Below, one piece after another: positions 23,901 through 34,100 of a stretch of DNA of 64,000 nt. Position 1 is the first letter of the stretch. The number at the start of each line of letters is the position of its first letter. The notes below the pieces were generated by a model. It was given only the letters and a program-made list of their open reading frames with translations, was not told the DNA's origin and searched no databases. Source of the DNA: Lingula anatina (taxonomy: Eukaryota > Brachiopoda > Lingulata > Lingulida > Lingulidae); NCBI RefSeq assembly GCF_001039355.2, contig NW_019775946.1, positions 570,417 through 634,416 of the forward strand, given 5' to 3'. A program made the translations under genes and the position numbers.

Positions 23901-26900
23901 CAATGCTTTCAAAGATTTTTGAAAAGGTAAGGTGATTTTTTATCTGACATGTAAACAAAATTGTATTACATACAAAATTTAAGCTTTGGAATGTAAAATA
24001 AAAAGTGAGTGAATAACTTTTCGTAGTTGGAGCTCATTTTGCTGTAAGTTAGTAACTTTCAACAGTGAAAGGTTTTTAATGGTCCACGTATTCTGTCTTC
24101 GGGTGACTAATTGTCGTATAATCTTGTATTAATGAGAATTTTAGTAAATTTATTTTTCTTTAACAGTTTGTTGTACCCAGCAAAGAAAAAAGAATACCTT
24201 TCTTCTAAAAATGCTTACACGACCACGTGACGATCGATGCGTTGCGCACCAAGCAATGTTTATCGACATAAATGCGTTCTTGATTTATTTTTGTGTGGGG
24301 AAGATAATGATTAAATCGATGAAATATTATAATGATTGGAAAGTTAATAAAGCCATGTGTACAATTTTGTACGATTAATATTCATTCTGCAGTTTCAGTT
24401 GCCGTTATATTTGTGATCGTGATGAATTTGAAGATTGACCATTTTTCAAGTAGTACATTTTTCAAGGGCAGGCAAAGAAAAGGATTGCTTCTTCTAATAA
24501 GCAGTCCAGAATAGAATCGTTTTTCACCACAGCTACTAGAATACCTCCAACAGAGCAGCCTTTTCAATACTGTGAACCAGTAGGTGGGCCACTTCTAGAC
24601 TTACCTGATGACCTTGTGACAATTACCAACATGGAGTCTACTAGTAGTTGCACATTAGAAATTGAAATCATTTTTGTGTAATGTCAACATTAATGCTATA
24701 GATGAATTACAGTGCCTTATTATCCTCCAACTCAATGGGATTATTCATATCATGTTAATACAGCTAGATTTAAAGTTTGAATGCAGCTGTATTGGAATAT
24801 TTTTGTTGTTATCCTTTTATTTATTAGTATATTTTACTTTTCAAACACTGTCATCTTCAAGATGTGACATTTAACTCCCATCACCCTGAAGCTCTGTACA
24901 TTTTCTGTATTTTTTTTTTCAGATTACTTGCAATGTGTTGAAATGAAATAGTGCAAAATGTTTTTAAATTGTTGTTTTTGTTTAATAATTATGTAATGTA
25001 TATGCTGATGTAACCTGGGAATAAAGTGACATATGAACTCTGTCTCTCTTTGACTCTTGGATCTTGGTTTCTACCTAATGTTGTTAAGGCATGCATAAGC
25101 TTTTATTAAAATATTATTTGCATTAACTTACACATTTAGTCTGTTTTATTATTTAATTTTGCGTTTTAATGCTGTCCAGTGTCTTCCTTTATGTATGTCA
25201 GCATAAAAACTGATAAATGGTGGTACTGTTCGACTTTCAAATTTTGCTAATTGAAATAAGAAAATGCTAATAGAAATTTGTACCCTTTAGCAACTTTTGC
25301 TAATCAAAAATAATGACTAGAGTGAGCACAGTAATGCCTGCTCTTCATACCTCATCATCTTCATATCCTCCTGACAGCACAATAGAATATGCCCCTTCTA
25401 CATCTCTCCCATGAATGCCAGCAACATGAGGACGATGAACACCTGCCTCGCTCACCTGCAAGTATACAATGACACCTAAAAAATATTCTTTATCAACAAT
25501 TCATACCTTCCTCAAGAATACCCTGATGTACAGACTTGCAAGCATACCACAGTAGTAAGTGTGAACACTTCATGGTAATATGAATTTAAAAAGCTTGAAA
25601 TATGAACTAGATGAACACTCATGTCACCTTCAGACCTCCATTGCTCATTACGTTTCTAAACCACATGTTAAGCAGTTTGGTCATCAGATTCAGATTCTAA
25701 AGATGCTTCAATTCACAAGGCTGTTTTAACATACCCACAATAACTATTATCACACAGAAAAAACTCCCAGGTCACTCTCTTTAATGTTATATCTCAGTAC
25801 TTACCTGGACCCTGAACTTCCAAGTGGTTCCCACTTCAATACCTGGAATGGGACCAAAGTGATTGGGGGGGACAATGTTGCAGATCTTGCTTCTTCCAAC
25901 ACAAGCCATACCCTGGTGAAACAGACAAGTATTATACTGATGCACAATATTGCTAATCTTTTTACAGGTTTGTTTCAAAATACCATAATTATGGTAAGCA
26001 CGCATTTCATCTATGTTATATTAATATATTTTATTAATAATAACATGTAAATCTTACCCTCCCCCAATCCCGTTGTGCTGTACTGTTTGCTGATGCCATT
26101 TTTGATTTCTTCTTACTCTGTTTTAGTTTTTCTCCTGCCTTCACTACTTCGCTTTCATCATTCTTGCACAAAGGACAATACCTGGATGAAAAATCCAAAC
26201 TTTTTACAACAACAGAACAATATGAGATTTTCTGAAGAATGATTTTAAAAAGAAACAGTCATTTATATACAGATGTCCCTTAGCAAAGTATCAGGCATGC
26301 TTCAAATTTGCAGCAATCAACTTTTTTCTGGCAAACTTTTCATTCAGCTAAGGGATTACACATGTACACAAACGTGAAGTTGCTATTTCATAACTTGATC
26401 TTATTCAACACCAAACAATACTTCCCCATAATTTACGATTTTTTTTAAAGGTAGTTTGGCAAAAATAGAAATAACACATATTGAAAACAACTATAAAGAC
26501 ATATAACATAGGTGATTATTATATACACAAACACACACACAATGTCAGCATAAAACTATTCCAAATGAGAACATTTTCTAAATCAAAATATATACCAATT
26601 CCAACAAATTATTATTAGCAGTCTGTTTATGTCTAGTTTTAATGAAGGGGATGGTTTACTAACCATTCCTCTACATCAGGAACTGCTTCTAGAGGAGGAT
26701 CCAGGCAGGCAAGGTGGAAGGCCATGTCACACTCGTCACACATAATCTGTTTATCTGGGTCATTCTTCCCACCACACCCATGACAGGCACAGTGTTTGCA
26801 TTTCCTTCTGGGATTGTCTAAGCAGTGATCACACTCGGGTTTGTTTTGACCTGCAAAAGGAAAAAAAAATATTTAGACAGTAAAATATTCATAACGGTAC

Positions 26901-29900
26901 TCAATTCTTATTCGTGGAATACAGAATTTACCTATTTCTGTTACCTTATTTAATGCAGCTTCGAAGTCTATTCAACACAAGAATATCTGTAACCAATATA
27001 ACTTTATAACATAGAAAATCTTGGGTGCAGAACACTACTTACGTTTTGTTGGGGTAGCTGCAGCAGATCCCGGGTCACTTGTATTAATCTGGGAACCTGG
27101 TTTTTCTATTGCAAATACCTCATCAATGAATAAAATCTTGCAATCCTCTAATGCCATGAGATCAGCTCTGAAATGTAACCATTGAATTTCAATTTATGTT
27201 TTCACTGCTCTTCATGCCTCTACAAATGGTAAGCTCCAGTACTGTATAAAAAATAAATTTTCCTTCAAATTACACAGAGGTCTTAAATAATTAATTACAT
27301 ACTACAATGTCACACCAGAAAACAAAATAAACTGGACACAAGAACAAGATGGTATCTTCACAAATTCCCAAATTTACAGTGTTTAATCATATCCTCACCC
27401 TAAGAACACAGTTGCATACAACTCCTTTATAGTCCGTGTGTCCCTTTTTCCTGTGATAATGGCATCATACCAGTACCCCCTTGCCTTGGGTTCATCATAG
27501 TTAAAGTTCACCATAACCCTATCATTCACTTGTATGTCTTTTAGTGAGATAGTATTTCGGGCTCTAGGCCTGATAGAAGAGCTTCTCACTTTAGCTATGT
27601 CTTCTTCTTCTTCATAACTTTTAAGAAATGTATTGATGAAATGATAAAAAGACATCCATTCTGAATTCTTCCTTACATAATTGTAGTTATGTAAGTTGCA
27701 TGATAAAAGTTTGAGAAAATTTTAGTTTAAGGATTACATTTTTAACATTCACTGATCAAGTCATTTATCATTAAATTAATAATAATAATAAAAATAAAAA
27801 GAAAGCATCATTTACTGCTCCTTTTGTAATGAGTGAATGTTGTTAGTCATCCAGTAGAATGAGAAATATGTATAACTGATACTGGGGCTTACATTTAGCC
27901 ACTGACTGACAATGTGGTCTCAACCCGAGCCTTTCACTGGGTAAATGACCTGGATGGAATATTCCTACCCACATGACAATGGATCAGGTAACCAGTCCAT
28001 CCAGGTCTTCTCTACAGACATGACCTACTGAATGGTCTCAAGTGTAGACCGCAATGTCAGTCATGCTAAATACAAGTTCCAGTATCAGAGTTATTCATAT
28101 TTATCATTTTTATTAACCTACCCCTCATACTGAACATGATAAATAAAGTCATCGTCAGGTATTTTCTCAAGTTCAACTTTTGAGATTAGGTCTTTTGAGG
28201 ATTCTGAGGTATTACTATTGCCTATAGACAAGCTGCCATTTTGTTCTTTTTGGTATTCTCCTTGCACTGAAGTTAAAGCACCCTCTTCAGGGTCCGAGTT
28301 TCCTGCATCATTTGTGTCTTTTACGTTGTTTGAGGTATTATCTTCCTGATCTTTTTCAGAGGTTTGGTGTTGATCAGAGGTAGACATTCCTAATGGGTTT
28401 GGATCTGTTACATTATCACATGTTATTTCTTTATCTTGTGGGTCATCCACCTCCATTGTCTCCTCAATATTATTATTATTTCCTGTCACTTCTGCTGTGG
28501 CTTCATTCTTAACTAGAGTTTCATCAACCTTAAGGTCTTCACTTTGTTCCTTTTCTTCATTGGTTGGAGATATTGTTGGATTTTCTTCCTTCATGTTATT
28601 ATTCTTCTCTACAGATTTGACGCTCTCATTGTCACTGGAGTCTTCATCTACATATCTTGTTATTTTTACAATCTTTCCTTCGAACCATGCACCCATGGTG
28701 TTGTCTCTTGCATCAATTATATCACCAACCTGAAATCAAATTTAAAAATAAATTCCCAGCTAAAATCAGCTCACTATTCTCAGTTATTAAAGTATTACAC
28801 AATTGGGTCAATTTATTTTCACATTTTACTAACAGGACTTTAATTAGAAATCAGTTGAAATACCTCTGGGCCAATAATGCACACTTATAAATATTAAACA
28901 TTGCAAAGTTAACATTATTTTACACTTCAAGACTTACTTATACATATTTTCAAACCATTACCTTGTAAGTGGAGTGCATATCTTCAAAGCCACTATCAGT
29001 GGAAGAGGTTGTATGCTGACTAGTTGAGGGTTCAGATGTCTGCATGTTTTCAGGCTGAAAAAACATGACCGAAGAAGTTCAAAACTGTTTATCTTGTTAA
29101 TACTATCATTGCCCTTGTATTTTTTTTTAATTTTGCAAATTTCTTGAAACAATACATGAAGTAAGAAATTGTCAATTTGTCACCTTATAAATGTTTAAAA
29201 AAATACCGGTTTGTGTGATATTTTATTGAAAAAAAAACAAGGCAGCAAAGCTGTCAAATGTACAGACAAAAAGCAGGAAATAACTATGCACAAAATAGGC
29301 TACTGTCAATTCTGATGCAAAAGTACATTATGTTAAACTGCAAATTCAACATCAAATTTTAATTATGCTCAACAGGTAATACCAATGTAAGTAAAACGTG
29401 TAAAAAGCATAAGGCTTCAGGCCCATGGGAGTTCAAGATCACACTTTGAAAATGTATAACTTCCGGAAAAAGAAGCCAATTAGACTACTTTTCCAACCCA
29501 GGCTGCATTNAAAAAAAAAAAAAACAACATTTATAAAGAAATGCATAACAAACAAATTCCATCACTTCATTCATCTGCCAACCTGCATAATTACCTCATT
29601 CTCCTTGTTGGAAGAGTTGCTGTCATCCTCACTGTTCACCTCTTCAGTGTCCTTTGTTACTTCCTTCTCACAGGGTGGTGCAGCCATTCGCACCATAAGC
29701 TGCACAATATCATTAAGATGTACGTCATAGTCAAACAATGTGTGCCCATCTTCAAGCTGACATGAAGAAAAATAAAACAAAAAACTTTAAATTTTGTTTA
29801 TCAATTTTAAATTGATTCTTTGTTAATATTTATCCACATATCTATACTTAGCAATCAACTTCTTAGTCAAAACTATTATATGATACATGACAACAAACAT

Positions 29901-30739
29901 ATAGCTCTTTTTTCAGGCAAATGTAAATCATATTGGCAACCAGCGGTAGCACGAAGTCCCAGCATGAAACAAGAGTGACCCATTGACTCCAGCTATCCTG
30001 GATTCGAGTTTAACCACAAAGTCCCCCATCAAGGTGAAACCAGAAACATGCAAGATGTCTAAAAATAAGGTTAACAAATCTCGTTTCGTGGTTTTAGACA
30101 AAGGTGTATTTGTAGTTACATTGTAGTATAGTAGTCTTCATATTTTTCTTTTCTTTTCACTTTGGAGGTTGTCAATTAAATACTTCATAAATAATATTAA
30201 TACCATAGAAAATTAATTCAGACTGCACATGGTGTCTCAACAGTGTAATGCCAGTTAACAACAATCAACATATTTAATCGGTTGAGAAGAACTATAGCAA
30301 TATGGGTAGCATGATATACTAGCATCTTTCCTACACAAAATTCTCTTTTAACAATTTTGAGATATTTGAAACCAACGAAGGACAATGCCAGTGTTATTCT
30401 TCAATTTTTGAGCTATCCAAAAGCTAAAACATTGTATGGGCCACTGCACAGTGCACCCGCCTCTCCCCTGACTTCTACTTTAAAGTTAAATATCAATTTT
30501 TTTCATGCAATAACTCTGCAAATCCTCTGTAAATATTAATGAATTTAAAAGTAAAAGGTCAGGAAGTACAAGGGTGGGTGGCCAACCTGTTTTCCCCTGT
30601 AAAACAGTCGCTGTCTTTCAGCCGGTGCGTCGAATGGGTCCACCAGTTTGGAGCGCAAATCTTCAATTTTCGTCAGCTTCGACAGACCATCTATACGATG
30701 GCAAGTCTTGCCGTCCATGCTCCGCACCTGGATCCACAT
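20973..30739 (-). CDS. UHRF1: E3 ubiquitin ligase UHRF1 (maintenance DNA methylation factor)
   Basis: UHRF1 reads hemimethylated CpG and H3K9me3/H3R2 and ubiquitinates histone H3 to recruit DNMT1 at forks. Exons (-): 30739-30587, 29756-29583, 29054-28962, 28729-28122, 27617-27399, 27167-27043, 26850-26664, 26181-26058, 25912-25805, 25455-25351, 23285-23179, 22871-22709, 22495-22258, 21862-21720, 21432-21334, 21119-20973; phases close, 930 aa (human 793). Domains: ubiquitin-like 1-76 ([20 protein letters not shown]); tandem Tudor from about 141 ([18 protein letters not shown]) to 415, split by an acidic insert of about 165 aa; PHD about 461-531 ([18 protein letters not shown]); SRA about 550-770 ([20 protein letters not shown]; base-flipping [13 protein letters not shown]); RING 860-898 (CICCQEI ... 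CHHNVCKSC ... CPMC); tail LFPGYENGR. Its presence implies maintenance CpG methylation in this animal. It shares a promoter with DHCR24. Confidence 0.97.
23407..25331. mobile_element. 1.9-kb DNA transposon-like element in UHRF1 intron 10
   Basis: The ends are imperfect inverted repeats. The left end starts CTAGGCTCACGCTAGAC; the right end, reverse-complemented, starts CTGTGCTCACTCTAGTC (13 of 17 match). Weaker similarity continues about 100 bp inward (GCAAAGTTCGCTA / GCAAAAGTTGCTA; TTCGCAAATTTTG / TTAGCAAAATTTG). Direct repeats TAATG (23402-23406 and 25332-25336, extendable to TAATGC) flank it and look like a target-site duplication. The left arm is CpG-rich; the right arm looks decayed. Inside, on the plus strand, are a CpG-rich GTGCGGG/CCCGCAC hairpin near 23835, a small two-exon ORF and an AATAAA at 25020-25025. 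The superfamily is not identifiable from this alone. Confidence 0.65.
23903..24681 (+). CDS. Candidate two-exon small ORF with a PCNA-binding (PIP-box) motif, inside the UHRF1-intron element
   Basis: Exon A, 23903-23926, encodes MLSKIFEK and ends at a strong donor (AAG then GTAAGG). Exon B, 24472-24681, follows an acceptor (gggcag) in the same phase and encodes [18 protein letters not shown] followed by about 50 residues to a TAA; total 77 aa. KQSRIESFF fits the PIP-box consensus QxxI/LxxFF exactly and is preceded by basic residues, as is typical. A polyadenylation signal follows at 25020. PIP boxes occur at the C-terminus of pogo/Tigger-type transposases, so this may be the remnant 3' end of a transposase, or a small gene nested antisense in UHRF1. 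No DDE catalytic core is present. Expression cannot be judged from sequence. Confidence 0.35.
27865..28101. mobile_element. Palindromic MITE-like element in UHRF1 intron 4
   Basis: The left half (AATATGTATAACTGATACTG ... CACTGACTGACAATGTGGTC ... CCTGGATGGA) is mirrored by the right half, which reverse-complemented reads AATATGAATAACTCTGATAC ... CATGACTGACATTGCGGTC ... CCTGGATGGA. The arms are about 95-110 bp with scattered mismatches and small indels, and the centre lies near 27985. No ORF. A long stem-loop of this type is typical of foldback MITEs. Confidence 0.75.
29941..30544 (-). other. Inner part of UHRF1 intron 1
   Basis: Intron 1 (29757-30586) holds no coding signal. Around 29950-30060 a stretch with GGATTCGAGTTTAACC resembles a tRNA-type B box and could be part of an old tRNA-derived SINE, but no convincing A box or cloverleaf was found. 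Confidence 0.3.
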
Positions 30740-31127
30740 TTTTGCTTCTGCACAAAGCTACAATACGTGGAAGTATTCTGCAAAACAACAAGCACGCTGA
30801 CCCAATTTAGACATGTGAAGATTTGGCGGGAACTTGACATCTCGCGTGAATTATCCGACCTTTGACCTATTATGTTTGGTCTAATTAAAACTGGGTCAAA
30901 TCTTGACAGCGTAAGAAACATCCGCTTTTTTGCCTCGATTACAGAATAAAATTTGTTTGTTTTAAGCGTGCAGACATTTTTATAACGAGACTAGGGCATG
31001 TTACGGAGCGGTGGTGTGACAGCGACCTTTTGTTATCCGCATTCAAGCCTCAAAGATAGGGTTCATTAAAGCAACGGAGTGCACTAGAGTTGATTAGTAA
31101 CGAGACGACGACCTTTGTTATACAGCA
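30740..31127. promoter_or_regulatory. Shared bidirectional promoter of UHRF1 (-) and DHCR24 (+)
   Basis: Only 388 bp separate the two start codons. The segment is richer in CpG than its surroundings, has no clear TATA box, and contains an E2F-type site. Transcription starts must lie within it on both strands unless unseen upstream noncoding exons exist. Confidence 0.7.
30822..30832. promoter_or_regulatory. E2F-type binding site
   Basis: TTTGGCGGGAA matches the E2F consensus (TTTSSCGC/G core plus GAA). It lies 83 bp upstream of the UHRF1 ATG, within the expected start region. Mammalian UHRF1 is an E2F1 target, so function here is plausible by analogy. Confidence 0.6.
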
Positions 31128-34100
31128 ATGGAATTACTATATCTTGCCGCAGCTCTGCCCGTCGTTCTTTCCCTCTCCTGGGCTAAGTTCCGTGGGTTGG
31201 AGTACATTTTAATCAATTACAGATGGGTATTTGTATGCTTTTTCCTCCTACCAATATCAGTTATTTATGATGTATTTTATTTCGTAAGAAACTGGATTGT
31301 ATTCAAGCTTAACAGTGCACCCAAGCTCCACGACAAGAAAGTGCAGGATGTGCAGAGACAGGTATACTAGTAAATAGTAGTAATTAAAGCTTTAATTTTT
31401 TAGATAAATTAAACCTTAATCTAATATTCAATAATTATGTTGAAATGGAGTTAAACCGAGCGCATGAATTTCATGGCAGTGGTTATTTAAAAAACTTTTT
31501 AAAAATATGTATTTTATTGCAATTAAGATTTTTATAATTTTTCATTCTGAGCTATTATGTCATTATTTGAGGCTGGCACAAAAAAAAAAAAAAAGCCTAA
31601 GTCATGTCTTTACATCACCACATCTTAACTCCCCCACACTGTTACTTCCCTGCATAGTTACAGGTGTACAGGTGCTCTCCCTATCAAAATTATATTACCC
31701 ATTGCTACTCCCACTCATCAATCCCAGTAAACACATATCTGTTTTTAAAATGTTATTAAAATTTTATTGCAACTGTTATAAAAAGTTTTTTGTAATGATT
31801 AATAATGTGACTTTATATGGTTTTAAAATATCTTTACAACATTTTGGAAGATACATGTAATTTTAGAAAAAGTTTTTAAACAGTTATTCAAACGTTATTT
31901 TGATTATACAGAAAACATTTTCACTGAAATATTATTATTTTCAAATTGAGAATTGTACATAACGTTTTACCAGTGGTCAGTAACAATGTAGAGGGGAAGG
32001 GAGTAATGATTCAGGGGACTAGTGGTGCTGGGGCCTTACAGTTGAACCATTCAGTCTATCCAATATGAAAATTCTTTGGTATTGGATGCTATTTATAATT
32101 TACAGCACTTATTAATGATTGTAGGGCCATTTTCTTTAGCCTTTTACCTCCAAGGAGACCAATATGATTGTACGTATAATATATGAGCGGATTCTCAACG
32201 AATTAACCCTCATCCACAAGGAAATGGAACCCTACGTAAACCCTGAAACCGGGCCTCAGAGGCCCGGTGTACCATGAAAATCTGACTCCCCCCAAAAAAC
32301 ATTCAAAAATCTAATTTAATTTGAGTAAATGACTATGATCTTGTAGTATGCATAATGGAGGACACATTGGCACTTTTTGTTAGTTTGCAGGTGAAAATAT
32401 TCATGAAAAAATAAAAAAAAATTAAAGATTTGTATTTTACCACCCAAGGACTCCCCTATGAAAAAGCTATTTATTTGACATTTGATGACCATTTCAACAT
32501 CTTTTCTTTGGGGATACTTTATGAGGAATATATTGAAAGTACTTGAAAGTTTAATGGTTAAAAAATTGGGTGAAAAAAATAATAATAATAANCGGAGAGA
32601 CTATTAAAAGATTAGGCGTTTTTTCTTTCATGTACGTCCGCCATTTTTAGGTCACCGGCTTTGTAAAGCCTGGCTTAATTAGTTGAGAATGCGCTCTATG
32701 AAAGACAAAATATTTATAAACAGATAAACATTTATTTGGAATGGAAGTTCTTTCTGCAGCAGTCTTTAATTTGTCTCATTCTCAGGTGAAGCAGTGGGCT
32801 TCTGATGGCTGTCAGACCCAGATGTGCACTGCAAGACCAGGCTGGATGACTGTAAGCTTTCGCCAAGGTCTCTACAAGAGAACCATGCGCAACATTAACG
32901 TCAACCTGATTGACATATTGGAGGTTGATACCACTAACAGACAGGTGGTTAGGGTGGAACCCCTGGCAACCATGGGACAGATTACAGCTACCTTAAATCC
33001 CCTTGGGTGGACTCTTCCTGTTCTGCCAGAGTTGGATGATTTGACAGTAGGTTAGTGCAGAGTATTGCAAGTAGCAAATGCCATTTATTTCTGTGTAGCA
33101 CCATACATATCAAATATGCACTTAGTCTTCAAAAGCAACGTTAATGGATGGAATTTTGCAAGCAATTATGCACACAGACAAGCAAACAGATAGACATGCA
33201 GACTGACATACAGACTTACATACAGACAAACAGAGAACAGTGTAGTATAATCTTTGTCTTGCTACCTAGGTGGGCTGATCATGGGTGTGGGTATTGAGAC
33301 CTCATCACACAAGTATGGACTCTTCCAGCACTGCTGTGTGGCCTTTGAATTGGTGTTAGCAGATGGCAGTGTGGTCAAGTGTTCCAAGGTAAATCATTAA
33401 TCATGTTGAAATATTTAGATTAGATATAGATATGGTCATTCATTGCTCAACTCTTAGATGATTTTATTATTTACAAATTTTAATATTTATTTATGTCTAT
33501 TTTTATTTTATATTATATTATTTATGTATTAATTTTTTTTTGTGTGTGTGTGGGGGGGGGGGGGGGGGGGGGGGGGGAGATTTACAAATTTAAAGGAGTC
33601 CGTCCCAAAACAGTAGAATGTTTTTATGGAGTAACCAGTGTTAGAAATTAAGGCTGGACCGTCTGCCCGGAGCTGACAACTTTCAGAACGGGCTGAGAAG
33701 TTTTCCCACCCGGCACACATTCAGCCCAGCTACTTTTCAAGATGGCTGGACTTTCGGTCCAGCAACTTATTTTCCTAAGAGGCAAACGCTGGGAGTAACA
33801 TATTTATATGATAAGATATATTTCATATTATCCTTAGGATGAAAACCCTGATCTGTTCTATGCTGTACCCTGGTCATATGGCACCCTTGGCTTCTTGGTT
33901 TCTGCTGACATCAAGATCATTCCAGCCAAGAAATATTTGCGCATGGAGTACAAACCTGTTCACTCTTTTAATGAGATATTGAGGGTTTTTGAGGAAGAGA
34001 CCAAGAAGAAGACTGGGAATGAGTTTGTGGAAGGGTTGATGTACTCGGAGAATGAAGCAGTCATTATGACTGGAAATATGACGAATGATGCTCCCTCAGA

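Noticed and set aside
29941-30065. tRNA-like B-box sequence in UHRF1 intron 1
   Set aside because: No matching A box at the right spacing and no cloverleaf; at most a SINE remnant.
30539-30921. Plus-strand ORFs over UHRF1 exon 1
   Set aside because: Antisense to the conserved ubiquitin-like domain; no independent support.
33552-33577. G26 tract considered as a functional G-quadruplex
   Set aside because: A pure homopolymer next to a TG run is most likely a slippage-prone microsatellite with uncertain assembled length.
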